64,000 nucleotides of DNA from Synergistales bacterium (lineage in GTDB: Bacteria > Synergistota > Synergistia > Synergistales > Aminithiophilaceae): NCBI GenBank assembly GCA_018433595.1, contig JAHDQY010000022.1:78326-142325 (forward strand), in the 5' to 3' direction. Under the pieces are notes generated by a model. The model saw only the letters and a program-made list of their open reading frames with translations, was not told the origin of the DNA and did no database searches. Shown piece after piece: positions 16,250 to 24,946 of this stretch. The first letter of the stretch is position 1, and every line of letters begins with the position of its first letter. The position numbers and the translations under genes were made by a program.

Positions 16250-18328
16250 ATGGCGAAAAAGACTCTCGTTATCGTCGAGTCGCCCACAAAGGCCAAAACG
16301 CTTTCAAAGCTTCTTGGCCGCAACTATGAGATCAAGGCCAGCATGGGCCACGTCCGCGATCTTCCCAAGAGCCGCATGGGTGTCCTGGTCGAGGAGGATT
16401 TCTCTCCCGAGTACATCCTCGTGCGCGGGAAAGGGAGCATCGTCAAGGAGCTGAAGGGCAGGGCCAAGGCGGCTGACCGCATTCTGCTCGCCTCCGACCC
16501 TGACCGGGAAGGGGAGGCCATCGCCTGGCATCTCGCCTTCCTCCTCGGGCTTGACCCTTCCGAGGCTTGCCGTATCCGCCTTTATGAGATCACCAAGCAG
16601 GGGGTCCGAAACGCCGTCGCTCATCCTGAGCCGATCGACCTTCGCCGCGTCGACGCCCAGCAGGCCCGGCGCGTTCTGGATCGTCTCGTCGGCTACCGTC
16701 TCAGCCCCCTTCTCTGGAACAAGATCCGTTCGGGCCTCTCGGCGGGTCGCGTCCAGTCCGTGGCCCTTCGGATCCTCTGCGAGCGGGAGAAGGAGATCGA
16801 GGCCTTCAGGGAGCAGGAGTACTGGCTCGTCGATGTCGATGGCGGCGCCTCGGACGACAGGCGTTACCGGCTTCGGCTGGAAAAGAGGGACGGCAAGGCC
16901 CTGAGCCTTTCCTGTGCGGCGGAAGCCGAGGCCGTCGAGAAGGAACTCCGATGTCACCGTCTCGTCGTCTCGGACTGGAGGACCAGAGAAAACCGGCGGC
17001 CTCCGCTGCCGCCTTTCAAGACGAGCACGCTCCAGCAGGAGGCGGGGCGCCGTCTCGGTTTCTCTCCGAAGCGGACCATGGCCGTCGCTCAGGCCCTCTA
17101 CGAGGGGATCGACCTTCCCGGCAAGGGGCCTGTGGGCCTGATCACCTACATGCGCACCGACAGCCTCCGCGTCTCCGAAGAGGCCCAGGAGGCCTGCCGC
17201 CGATTCATCGAGGCCCGCTGGGGCTCGGACTACCTGCCGTCGAAACCCAACGAATACAAAAGCCGGGGGAGAGTTCAGGACGCCCACGAGGCGATCCGCC
17301 CCACCGATATCACCTTCGATCCCCAGGAGATCAGGGAGCACCTGGCGAAGGAGCAGTTCCAGCTCTACGACCTCATCTGGCGCCGGTTCGTCGCCAGCCA
17401 GATGGCCGCAGCCCAGCTCTCCCGGACGACCCTCGATGTCGAGGCAGGTCCCTTCGGCCTCCGCCAGTCCGGGGTCTCGCTCCTTTTCAAGGGATGGGGG
17501 ATTCTCTGGCCTCTCGATCTCAAGGAGGGCGTCATCGCTCTTGCCGAGAAGGGGGAGCTTCTGGATCTTCTCGACGTGACTCGGACTCAGAAGTTCACCC
17601 GGCCGCCGTCGCGCTACACCGAGTCGGGTCTGGTCAAGCTGCTTGAGGACAAGGGAGTGGGGCGGCCTTCGACGTACGCCTCCATCGTCTCGACCCTTTT
17701 CGACCGCGGCTATGTCGAGCGCGGCGAGGAGAAAAAGCTTGTCCCCACGGAACTGGGCGTTCTCGTCTGCGACTTTCTCCTGGAGCATTTCTCCGACCTC
17801 GTCAATACCGACTTCACGGCCACGATGGAGGAGGATCTCGACGAAATCGAGCGGGGCGAACGGCAATGGCTCGATCTGGTCCGGGTCTTCTGGGAGAGCT
17901 TTTCCGCCGATCTCGTCAAGGCGGAGAAGCTGGCCCGCCCTGTCGAGCTGCCGGTCCGGGAGATCGGCGAAGACTGCCCCGAATGCGGGGCTCCGCTGGT
18001 CATCAAACGGGGGAGATTCGGCGAGTTCATCGCCTGCTCGGGTTATCCCGAGTGCAGATACAGCCGGCCTCTCCTCAAGACCATCGGCGTCGCCTGTCCG
18101 GTCTGCGGGGAAGGGGAGGTCGTCCGCCGCCGAAGCAAGAAAGGCCGGACCTTCTACGGATGTTCCCGTTATCCCGGATGTGATTTCGTGAGCTGGAACG
18201 AACCCACGGGCAAGGCCTGCCCTCTCTGCGGCGCCTTCCTGGAGAAAAAGAAAAAGGGACGCAAGGCCGTCCTGGCCTGCTCTGCCTGTGCCTACGTCGA
18301 AGAGGGGGACGACGGCGGTGAAGCCTGA
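16250..18328 (+). CDS. topA: DNA topoisomerase I
   Basis: This type IA topoisomerase relaxes negative supercoils. The 692 residues begin with the TOPRIM domain (VIVESPTKAKTLSK, then DPDREGEAI), continue to the active-site tyrosine Y300 in GLITYMRTDSLR, and end with three zinc-ribbon modules from about 575. Their cysteine pairs are CPEC/CSGYPEC, CPVC/CSRYPGC and CPLC/CSAC. It lies between a small gene and trmFO, as topA does in Bacillus. The leader upstream of the transcript contains an attenuator candidate. Confidence 0.97.
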   Translation: MAKKTLVIVESPTKAKTLSKLLGRNYEIKASMGHVRDLPKSRMGVLVEEDFSPEYILVRGKGSIVKELKGRAKAADRILLASDPDREGEAIAWHLAFLLGLDPSEACRIRLYEITKQGVRNAVAHPEPIDLRRVDAQQARRVLDRLVGYRLSPLLWNKIRSGLSAGRVQSVALRILCEREKEIEAFREQEYWLVDVDGGASDDRRYRLRLEKRDGKALSLSCAAEAEAVEKELRCHRLVVSDWRTRENRRPPLPPFKTSTLQQEAGRRLGFSPKRTMAVAQALYEGIDLPGKGPVGLITYMRTDSLRVSEEAQEACRRFIEARWGSDYLPSKPNEYKSRGRVQDAHEAIRPTDITFDPQEIREHLAKEQFQLYDLIWRRFVASQMAAAQLSRTTLDVEAGPFGLRQSGVSLLFKGWGILWPLDLKEGVIALAEKGELLDLLDVTRTQKFTRPPSRYTESGLVKLLEDKGVGRPSTYASIVSTLFDRGYVERGEEKKLVPTELGVLVCDFLLEHFSDLVNTDFTATMEEDLDEIERGERQWLDLVRVFWESFSADLVKAEKLARPVELPVREIGEDCPECGAPLVIKRGRFGEFIACSGYPECRYSRPLLKTIGVACPVCGEGEVVRRRSKKGRTFYGCSRYPGCDFVSWNEPTGKACPLCGAFLEKKKKGRKAVLACSACAYVEEGDDGGEA

Positions 18329-19649
18329 GGTGCTCGTCGTCGGCGCCGGCCTTGCCGGAAGCGAGGCGGCCTGGCAGCTGGCTTCCCGGGGCTATCCGGT
18401 CCGGCTTGTCGAGATGCGGCCCCTTCGGAAGACTCCGGCCCACGTGAGCGGCGATTGCGCCGAGCTGGTCTGCAGTAACTCTCTGGGTGCCGACCGGCTC
18501 ACCTCCGCAGGCGGCATCCTGAAGGCCGAGATGCGCCGTCTGGGGAGCCTGGTCCTCTCCGTGGCCGACGGGAGCCGTGTCCCCGCCGGCAAGGCTCTCG
18601 CCGTCGACCGCGAAGGGTTCGCCCGATCCGTGACGGAACACCTCGCCGAGCACCCCCTGATCCGGATCGAGAGGGAGGAGGTAACCGCCCTTCCCGAAGG
18701 CCCCGCCATTATCGCGACGGGGCCTCTCACCGCGGAATCCCTCGCCGGGGCGATCCGGGATCGGGCGGGAGGCTGTCTGGCCTTCTTCGATGCCGTGGCC
18801 CCCGTCGTCGCCGTCGATTCCGTCGATCAGGACGTCGCCTTCCGCGCCAGCCGCTACGGCGAAGGGGAGGATTACATCAACTGCCCCATGGACGAGGCCC
18901 GGTACCGCGCCTTCTGCGAGGCTCTTGTCGAAGCCGAGGGGGTACCCCGGAAGGAGTTCGAAAAAGACCTGCGCTACTTCGAAGGCTGTCTTCCCATCGA
19001 GGTCATCGCCTCTCGGGGCTCCGATACGCTCCGCTTCGGCCCTCTCAAGCCGGTGGGAATAATCGATCCGGGCCACCCCGACCGTGAGCCCTTCGCGGTT
19101 GTCCAGCTCCGCCAGGACAACCGGGAGGGCACCCTCTTCAACCTCGTCGGCTTTCAGACCAATCTCCGCTGGGGAGAGCAGGAGCGGGTCTTCCGTCTCA
19201 TCCCGGGCCTGGAACAGGCCGAGTTCGTCCGTTTCGGCGTCATGCACCGCAACGTCTACGTCTGTGCTCCCCGCGTTCTTGACGGTGCCCTCCGGCTTGT
19301 CGACTCGGGCGATCTCTTCCTGGCGGGACAGATCGTCGGCGTCGAGGGTTATATGGAGAGCACCGCCATGGGACTTGTGGCGGCCCTCAATGCCGCCGCC
19401 CTCCTTGAAAGGCGTCCTTTCCCGACCTGGCCTCGCGAGACGGCCATCGGCTCTCTCCTTCACTATCTCAGAGACGCCCGGCCCGAATCCTTTCAGCCCA
19501 TGAACGTCAATCTCGGAATCTTCCCCTCCTTGGACCGCAAGGTCCGTCCGAAGACGGAACGATGCCGCCAGATTGCCCTGAGGGCGCTGGAGACATTGGA
19601 AAAGGCGATACAGGCGGACAATTTGCTTGAAAATCCCCGAAAATGCTAG
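18318..19649 (+). CDS. trmFO: tRNA m5U54 methyltransferase, folate/FAD-dependent
   Basis: TrmFO methylates uridine 54 of tRNAs using methylene-tetrahydrofolate and FADH2. The FAD-binding VVGAGLAGSEAAWQLA stands at residues 7-22, followed by the GidA-like family segments AELVCSNSLG and YMESTAMGL. I chose GTG at 18318, which overlaps topA by 11 bases; the homologous N-terminus starts there. The length of about 443 is typical. The topA-trmFO-xerC order matches Firmicutes. Confidence 0.95.
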   Translation: MKPEVLVVGAGLAGSEAAWQLASRGYPVRLVEMRPLRKTPAHVSGDCAELVCSNSLGADRLTSAGGILKAEMRRLGSLVLSVADGSRVPAGKALAVDREGFARSVTEHLAEHPLIRIEREEVTALPEGPAIIATGPLTAESLAGAIRDRAGGCLAFFDAVAPVVAVDSVDQDVAFRASRYGEGEDYINCPMDEARYRAFCEALVEAEGVPRKEFEKDLRYFEGCLPIEVIASRGSDTLRFGPLKPVGIIDPGHPDREPFAVVQLRQDNREGTLFNLVGFQTNLRWGEQERVFRLIPGLEQAEFVRFGVMHRNVYVCAPRVLDGALRLVDSGDLFLAGQIVGVEGYMESTAMGLVAALNAAALLERRPFPTWPRETAIGSLLHYLRDARPESFQPMNVNLGIFPSLDRKVRPKTERCRQIALRALETLEKAIQADNLLENPRKC

Positions 19650-19699
19650 AAAAAACTGCCCATTTTTGCAGCTCTTCGGCTTCCCAATCTTTTTAAGAG

Positions 19700-19708
19700 T
19701 GCTAATAT
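19700..19708 (+). promoter_or_regulatory. Extended -10 promoter directly before xerC
   Basis: TGCTAATAT matches the extended -10 form (TGn plus TAATAT). No good -35 is present. Transcription would begin about 6-7 bases on, at or next to the xerC ATG at 19716. Confidence 0.45.
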
Positions 19709-19715
19709 AAGGGCC

Positions 19716-20627
19716 ATGACCGATAACTTGTCTTCTGCTGTCGACAGTTTTCTGGATTTCATGAGGTTCAGCAAGGGACGGTCGGACAACACCGTCGTGA
19801 ACTATGCCGTCGATCTGGCCCAGTTCGTCGACTACCTCCTTCAGCAGGGCGTCGCCTCCCCCGCAGAGATTGAAGTGGGGCATGTGAGAGGCTTTCTGAG
19901 GGAGATGGTCGGATTCGGTTTCGCCCGGACATCGGCGGCGCGGAAGCTTTCGGCCGTCAAAAGCTGGACGGTCTACCTCCTCGAGAGCGGGCTTGTCGTC
20001 AAAGACCCCGCTGCCTCTGTCAAGGGGCCCAAGCTGCCCGGCCGGCTTCCCCGGGCGATCGCCCTCGAAGATGTCACCCGCCTTATCGAGGAGGGTCCCG
20101 AAGGAGACCGGATTCTGCGTGATCGGGCCCTGCTGGAGATCCTCTACGGTTGCGGTCTCCGTGTTGCCGAGGCTGTGGCGTTGGATTGGATCGACGCCGA
20201 CCTCGACGAACGATGGCTCCGTGTCAGAGGCAAGGGGAGAAAGGAACGGATGGTCCCCATGGGACGTCCCGCCTTGGCCGCCCTGAAGACCTATGGGCAA
20301 AGCTGCGGCGTTCCCTTGGAGGGGGCTCTTTTTCAGGGGCCTCAAGGCTCGCGGCTCACCGTCCGCACCGTCCATCGCGTCGTCACCAGAGCGGCGGTTC
20401 GCGTCGGCCTGGCCGGTGTCACGCCTCACGTCCTGCGCCACAGCTTCGCCACCCACATGCTTGAAGGAGGGGCGAGCCTGAGGGTGCTTCAGGAACTTCT
20501 CGGTCACGAGAGCCTCGTGACGACGCAACGCTACCTCAAAATCACGGCCGATCAGCTTCTGGCCGGCTACAGCGCCGCTCACCCCAGGGCAGGAAGGGAA
20601 GAACAGGAACCCGATGGAACTCCTTAA
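19716..20627 (+). CDS. xerC: Tyrosine recombinase XerC/CodV
   Basis: This recombinase resolves chromosome dimers at dif. The 303 residues have an N-terminal SAM-like core-binding domain (1-90) and a catalytic domain with Arg149 in YGCGLRVAE, then [15 protein letters not shown] and the nucleophile Tyr in TTQRYLK. There is no Shine-Dalgarno before the ATG, and an extended -10 lies 8 bases upstream, so the message may be leaderless. It is placed before hslV as codV is before clpQ in Bacillus. I see nothing to suggest a mobile-element integrase. Confidence 0.93.
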   Translation: MTDNLSSAVDSFLDFMRFSKGRSDNTVVNYAVDLAQFVDYLLQQGVASPAEIEVGHVRGFLREMVGFGFARTSAARKLSAVKSWTVYLLESGLVVKDPAASVKGPKLPGRLPRAIALEDVTRLIEEGPEGDRILRDRALLEILYGCGLRVAEAVALDWIDADLDERWLRVRGKGRKERMVPMGRPALAALKTYGQSCGVPLEGALFQGPQGSRLTVRTVHRVVTRAAVRVGLAGVTPHVLRHSFATHMLEGGASLRVLQELLGHESLVTTQRYLKITADQLLAGYSAAHPRAGREEQEPDGTP

Positions 20628-21153
20628 AGGAACAACCATTCTCTGTGTCCGTAAAGGCCCTATCGTGGCCATGGCCGGTGACGGCCAGGTCACCTTGGGC
20701 AATCAGATCATCAAGGCCTCGGCCCGCAAGGTCCGTCGCATCGGCGACGGGAAGGTGCTGGCCGGTTTCGCCGGGAGCACGGCCGATGCCATGACCCTGC
20801 TGGAGCGTTTCGAGAAGCGTCTCGTCGAGGAGCAGGGCCGACTGGCCCGGGCGGCCGTCGCCCTCGTCAAGGAGTGGCGCACCGACAGGATTCTCCGCCG
20901 CCTCGAGGCGATGATGCTTGTGGCCGATGCCGACCAGACGCTTCTGCTTTCCGGAGCCGGCGACGTCCTCGAGCCCGAAGGGGCCGCGGCGACGATCGGG
21001 TCGGGGTCGGGCTTTGCCCTCGCCGCCGCCCGAGCCTTTCTCGAGGCGGGTGACCTTGATGCCGAGACCATCGCCCGACGTTCCCTGGAAATCGCCTCGG
21101 ATATCTGCATCTACACCAACAGCGCCCTTACCGTGGAGGTCCTTCACCGATGA
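20614..21153 (+). CDS. hslV: ATP-dependent protease peptidase subunit HslV (ClpQ)
   Basis: This is the proteolytic chamber subunit of the HslUV protease. The N-terminus is [15 protein letters not shown]: the family's catalytic residue aligns with Thr7, so a six-residue propeptide must be removed, longer than the single Met removed in E. coli Hsl[10 protein letters not shown] and KVRRI follow in the usual order. The gene overlaps xerC by 14 bases and hslU by 4. It is 179 residues, a normal size. Confidence 0.95.
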   Translation: MELLKGTTILCVRKGPIVAMAGDGQVTLGNQIIKASARKVRRIGDGKVLAGFAGSTADAMTLLERFEKRLVEEQGRLARAAVALVKEWRTDRILRRLEAMMLVADADQTLLLSGAGDVLEPEGAAATIGSGSGFALAAARAFLEAGDLDAETIARRSLEIASDICIYTNSALTVEVLHR

Positions 21154-22568
21154 CTCCTCTGGGAGACCATTCCCTCACGCCTTCGGCCATCGTCGCCTAT
21201 CTCGACCGCTTCATCGTCGGTCAGGGAAAGGCCAAGCGGGCTGTCGCCGTTGCCCTTCGCAATCGTATGCGCCGCCGTTTCCTCGAGGAAAACCTCGCCC
21301 GGGAAGTGGCCCCCAAAAACATTCTCATGGTCGGCCCTACCGGTGTCGGCAAGACGGAGATCGCCCGTCGTCTCGCCGGTCTCGTCGACGCGCCTTTCAT
21401 CAAGGTCGAAGCCACGAAATTCACCGAAGTGGGTTACGTCGGACGTGACGTCGAGTCGATGATCCGCGACCTTGTCGAGGCGGCCGTGCAGACCGTCAAG
21501 AGCCGGCTGCTTGAGGAGGTCCAGGCTCCCGCCGCCGAAAGGGCCGAGGATCGGCTGCTTGATGCCCTCCTCCCATCGCCCCGCCGGATGATCTCCCAGG
21601 TTCCCGACTTCTTCCGATCCTTCATGACCGGACATCAGGAAGAGCCCGAGGAGTCTGTCGAATCGGAAGACGAGGCGGAACGCCGCCGGAACACGCGGGA
21701 GCGGCTTCGGGACATGCTCCGCAGGGGAAAGCTTGAGGGACGGGAGGTCGAAGTCGAAATCACCCAGTCGGCCGCGGCGGGGATGCCCATGCTCGGCGGC
21801 GCCGGCCTGGAGGAGATGGGGATCAACCTCGGCGAGATGCTGGGAGGCCTGCTGCCCAAAAAGTCGCGGCGGCGGCGCGTCTCCGTCGCGGAGGCTCGCC
21901 GCCTTCTTGAGGCCGAAGAGGCCGAAAAGCTTGTCGACATGGAGACCGTCGTGAAAGAGGCCCTGGTGAAGGCCCAGGAAGAGGGGATCGTCTTCATCGA
22001 CGAGCTCGATAAGGTCGCCGCCGGCGAGGGGCGCACCTCCGGACCCGACGTCAGCCGTGAAGGAGTTCAGCGGGACCTCCTGCCCATCGTCGAAGGCTCG
22101 GCGGTCTCGACGAAATACGGCACGGTCCGGACCGACCATGTCCTTTTCATCGCGGCCGGAGCCTTTCATCGGGTCAAGCCTTCCGACCTCGTCCCCGAAC
22201 TCCAGGGGCGTTTCCCCATCCGTGTCGAACTGGACTCCCTGGAAGAAAAGGACCTGGCCCGCATCCTCGTGGAACCCGAGAACAGCCTCATCCGTCAGTA
22301 CGAGGCCCTGATGGCGACGGAAGAGGTCAGGCTCTCCTTTCGGGAGGAGGCCGTGGCGCTCATCGCCTCCTTCGCCGCCCGTATCAACGGGGAAATGGAG
22401 AACATCGGCGCCCGCAGGCTCCACACCCTGATGGAACACCTTCTTGAGGAAATCAGCTTCCAGGCCCCGGACTTGGCGGGCAGGGAGATCATCGTTGATG
22501 AAGCCTTCGTACAGTCCCGGCTGGAGGCCCTGGTCGGAGATGTCGATGTCCGCAGATATCTGCTTTAA
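21150..22568 (+). CDS. hslU: HslU (ClpY) AAA+ unfoldase subunit
   Basis: HslU unfolds substrates and feeds them to HslV. Walker A is [11 protein letters not shown] (about residue 60), followed by the pore-type GYVGRDVES and Walker [12 protein letters not shown]. The intermediate I domain lies between about residues 110 and 240 and carries a Gly/Met-rich stretch ([13 protein letters not shown]). The [12 protein letters not shown] C-terminal region is standard. The 472-residue length fits. It starts in the ATGA of hslV. Confidence 0.96.
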   Translation: MTPLGDHSLTPSAIVAYLDRFIVGQGKAKRAVAVALRNRMRRRFLEENLAREVAPKNILMVGPTGVGKTEIARRLAGLVDAPFIKVEATKFTEVGYVGRDVESMIRDLVEAAVQTVKSRLLEEVQAPAAERAEDRLLDALLPSPRRMISQVPDFFRSFMTGHQEEPEESVESEDEAERRRNTRERLRDMLRRGKLEGREVEVEITQSAAAGMPMLGGAGLEEMGINLGEMLGGLLPKKSRRRRVSVAEARRLLEAEEAEKLVDMETVVKEALVKAQEEGIVFIDELDKVAAGEGRTSGPDVSREGVQRDLLPIVEGSAVSTKYGTVRTDHVLFIAAGAFHRVKPSDLVPELQGRFPIRVELDSLEEKDLARILVEPENSLIRQYEALMATEEVRLSFREEAVALIASFAARINGEMENIGARRLHTLMEHLLEEISFQAPDLAGREIIVDEAFVQSRLEALVGDVDVRRYLL

Positions 22569-22601
22569 GGAGTACCGAGAACAGCTTAGGAGGGAACCTC
22601 A

Positions 22602-23441
22602 TTGACCATGAACATGCCGAAAGAAATCATCGAGTCCCGAGCCAAGATCCTCAATCCGTCGGCCATGCAGGATCTTCTGGAGAAGACTCGCCTCGTCGGG
22701 AGAGCTCTTCAGAGCCGTCGGGAGACGGCGCAGCCGGACTACCAGAAACTCTGCAAGCTCCTCTGCGACCTTTCCGCAGCCAACGTCTACGTCATCAACC
22801 GTGAGGGCAAGATTCTCGGTTACGCCTGGGTCAGCGAATACGACTGCGCCATCATGCTCGATCAGCTCAAGGACGGCAGGATGCCCGACTCCTATGTGGA
22901 CAAGCTCAATCAGCTTCACGAGTCGGTCCTGAACCACACCGACCACGGTCTTTGCGCCTATTCCGACGCGCCCTGCACCTATTCGAACAAGCATGTGGTC
23001 TACACGCCCATCAACGGCGGCGGAGAGCGTCTGGGAACGCTCATCCTGGCCCGCTTCGGCCACCCCTTCGATACCCGTGACCTCGTTCTCGGCGAGTACC
23101 TCTCCACCGTGGTCGGCATCGAGATCCTTCACGAGAGAACCCGCTCCATCCAGGAGCGGGCCCGGGAACGCCTCGTCGTCCAGATGGCCATGAGAGCCCT
23201 CTCCTACTCGGAGGTCGAATCGGTGCGCCACATCATCCAGGAACTGGGCAGCGCCGAAGGCGTCGTCGTCGCCAGCCGCGTCGCCGACCGTGTCGGCGTC
23301 ACGAGAAGCGTCATCGTCAATGCCCTGCGCAAGCTGGAAAGCGCCGGCATCATCGAAAGCCGCAGCCTTGGCATGAAGGGGACCTACATCAAGGTCCTGA
23401 GCCCGCTCTTCATGGAAGAGCTCGACGTCTTCGAGCAGTAG
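22602..23441 (+). CDS. codY: Global regulator CodY
   Basis: CodY senses GTP and branched-chain amino acids and controls nutrient-response genes, often including motility. The 279 residues show an N-terminal GAF-type domain with ANVYVINREGKILGYAW and GTLILARFG, and the family's very conserved winged helix near the end, VADRVGVTRSVIVNALRKLE then GIIESRSLGMKGTYI. AGGAGGG lies 7 bases before the TTG at 22602, which I take as the start; ATGs at 22608 and 22614 are alternatives. The gene stands between hslU and flgB as in Bacillus. I found no full CodY box in the window. Confidence 0.95.
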   Translation: MTMNMPKEIIESRAKILNPSAMQDLLEKTRLVGRALQSRRETAQPDYQKLCKLLCDLSAANVYVINREGKILGYAWVSEYDCAIMLDQLKDGRMPDSYVDKLNQLHESVLNHTDHGLCAYSDAPCTYSNKHVVYTPINGGGERLGTLILARFGHPFDTRDLVLGEYLSTVVGIEILHERTRSIQERARERLVVQMAMRALSYSEVESVRHIIQELGSAEGVVVASRVADRVGVTRSVIVNALRKLESAGIIESRSLGMKGTYIKVLSPLFMEELDVFEQ

Positions 23442-23445
23442 AGGC

Positions 23446-23473
23446 TCAAGCCGGGAGCCTTTGCGGCCGAAAA
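23446..23473 (+). promoter_or_regulatory. Possible sigma-28 (FliA/SigD) promoter before flgB
   Basis: TCAA, a 16-base gap and GCCGAAAA resemble the TAAA-N15-GCCGATAA pattern, with seven of eight -10 bases matching. It lies between codY and flgB, where B. subtilis also has a SigD promoter. Confidence 0.3.
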
Positions 23474-23497
23474 GGCATTAGAGGGGAGGGATCTTTC

Positions 23498-23899
23498 ATG
23501 CGCAGCGATCTGACTTGGGACGTCCTGGCCAAAAATCTGGAGGGGCTCTCTCAGAGGTTCAATGCCGTCGGCTCCAATATCGCCAATGCCAACACGCCCC
23601 GTTACGCCAGGCGCGAGGTGCGCTTCGAAGATCAGCTCAAGGCCCTTCTCGATGCCCCGAAGAGGCTGCCCTTGGCCGTCACCAATGAAAGGCACATGGC
23701 TCTCCGGCCCCTTTCCGTTGAAGAAGTGACGCCAAAAGAGGTTCGTCCCGTCGACGAAATCTACCGGCTCGACGGCAATAACGTCGACCCTGAAGTGGAG
23801 ATGGCCCGCCTTGCCGAAACGCGGATGGCCTACAATGCCTCCACGCGCCTTGTCGGCAAAAAGGCCTCCCTTTACCGGGTCGCCATAGGAGGGCGCTGA
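23498..23899 (+). CDS. flgB: Flagellar basal-body rod protein FlgB
   Basis: FlgB is a proximal rod component. The 133-residue protein has the rod/hook N-terminal motif SNIANANTPRYARREV near residues 26-41 and a C-terminal NNVDPEVEMARLAETRMAY helix, both diagnostic. Its ATG has GAGGGGAGGG just upstream. It overlaps flgC by one base and begins the motility block. The codY gene lies 56 bases upstream. Confidence 0.95.
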   Translation: MRSDLTWDVLAKNLEGLSQRFNAVGSNIANANTPRYARREVRFEDQLKALLDAPKRLPLAVTNERHMALRPLSVEEVTPKEVRPVDEIYRLDGNNVDPEVEMARLAETRMAYNASTRLVGKKASLYRVAIGGR

Positions 23900-24315
23900 T
23901 GCTTCTCTTCCGCCCCATCGACACCGCAGGCAGCGGCCTGACGGCCCATCGGCTCTGGATGGACGTCATCGCCGAAAACCTGGCCAACGTGAACACCACG
24001 AGGACGCCCAAAGGCGGTCCCTATGTCCGGCGGGTCCCCCTCTTTTCCGAGCGGCTCGACGATTTCATGCGCCGCGGTCCCGGTGACGGCGTCCGCGTCG
24101 TCGAAATCGCCGAAGACGACCAGCCGCCGCGGCTCGCCTACGAGCCGGATCACCCCGATGCCGATGCCTCGGGCTACGTCGCCTATCCCAACGTCAACGT
24201 CGTCCGCGAGATGGCCGACATGATGGTCGCCAGCCGTGCCTATGAGGCCAATCTGGCCATCGTCGAATCGGCCAAGACCATGTTCAACGGGGCCTTGGAG
24301 ATCCTTCGAGGCTGA
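23899..24315 (+). CDS. flgC: Flagellar basal-body rod protein FlgC
   Basis: FlgC is a proximal rod protein of 138 residues. LTAHRLWMDVIAENLANVNTT near the N-terminus and PNVNVVREMADMMVASRAYE near the end are the conserved rod-protein segments that pair into the coiled coil. It overlaps flgB and is followed by a terminator, so flgBC ends a transcript here, unlike Bacillus where fliE continues. Confidence 0.95.
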   Translation: MLLFRPIDTAGSGLTAHRLWMDVIAENLANVNTTRTPKGGPYVRRVPLFSERLDDFMRRGPGDGVRVVEIAEDDQPPRLAYEPDHPDADASGYVAYPNVNVVREMADMMVASRAYEANLAIVESAKTMFNGALEILRG

Positions 24316-24630
24316 ACGGCTTTTAAACCGTAAAACAATCAAAAGAACAAAAATTTTAACTGAAATTTCAAAAGAGAGAGTGTTAAGGCCGCTCTCTCTT
24401 TTTATGTTATCTCCTCGGGTTGATTAATGTAAAATTTATTTCTCCTCCCCCCCTTGTGGCATCTCTCTAATCATGGCAAAATGAAGATAATTTTGGTGTG
24501 GTTTTTGTGGAAAGGGTATTAGCTTTATTTTGAACAGTTTTTCTCGTTTTGAGAAAATCTCTGCCGCCCGTTTTTATGATTGATTTGAAGGCTTTGTTCC
24601 AGGTGATTCTGACTGACTGGAGGTATCTCA
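24316..24630. promoter_or_regulatory. 315-base AT-rich region between flgC and fliE
   Basis: This stretch is clearly lower in GC than its neighbours and holds no gene I can support. It has a terminator (24372-24403), a 7-bp inverted repeat TTTTCTC/GAGAAAA at 24539-24557, and weak sigma-70 candidates (TTGGTG-18-TATTAG near 24495-24520; TTGAAC-17-GAAAAT near 24530-24558). It is the likely control region of the large fliE-to-sigma transcript. Confidence 0.5.
24372..24403 (+). terminator. Rho-independent terminator after flgBC
   Basis: AAGAGAGAG and CTCTCTCTT pair over 9 bp around an 11-base loop, running into a short T run. It is 56 bases after the flgC stop. Confidence 0.75.
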
Positions 24631-24936
24631 ATGACCGAGCGCATCTTGAATCTGTCGAAGCTGGCTCTCGAGCCGCGCCAGAGCGTTTCGGAACGGGGAG
24701 GCGCGACTCTTTCGGCGACGCCCTTCGTCGAGCTTCTCGAAAAGCAGCTCAAGGAGGCGAACGAGCAGCAGCTTCTCTCGGAGAAGGACATGAGGCGCCT
24801 CGCCACGGGCGATGTCAACGACATCTCCGATGTCGTTCTCTCCGTGACTCAGGGCGAGCTGGCCCTTCGGATGGTCGTCGAGATCCGTAACAAGCTCGTC
24901 GAGGCCTATCAGACTCTCTCTCGGATGCCGGTCTAG
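24631..24936 (+). CDS. fliE: Flagellar hook-basal body protein FliE
   Basis: FliE joins the MS ring to the rod. The protein has 101 residues, with the conserved FVELLEKQLKEANEQ and a C-terminal VTQGELALRMVVEIRNKLVEAY that is typical of FliE. GGAGG lies 7 bases before the ATG. It is the first gene after the AT-rich control region. Confidence 0.95.
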   Translation: MTERILNLSKLALEPRQSVSERGGATLSATPFVELLEKQLKEANEQQLLSEKDMRRLATGDVNDISDVVLSVTQGELALRMVVEIRNKLVEAYQTLSRMPV

Positions 24937-24946
24937 ATAGGGCGTC

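Noticed and set aside
19716..20627. xerC-like gene as the element's integrase
   Set aside because: It is 41 kb away, within the conserved topA-codY cluster, and matches the housekeeping CodV/XerC position.
18075..20702. 875-codon open frame on the minus strand
   Set aside because: It is antisense to topA, trmFO and xerC with no family motifs; it is a GC-driven shadow.
23442..23460. AGGCTC/GAGCCT hairpin after codY as a terminator
   Set aside because: It has only six base pairs and a TTTG tail, too weak; it overlaps a possible promoter instead.
24345..24372. CodY box near the fliE region
   Set aside because: The best alignment to AATTTTCWGAAAATT has about five mismatches, so it is not distinguishable from AT-rich background.
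24490..24515. Sigma-54 promoter (TGGTGTG...TTGTG) before fliE
   Set aside because: The -12 GC is missing and the -24 block matches poorly; no activator gene is nearby.
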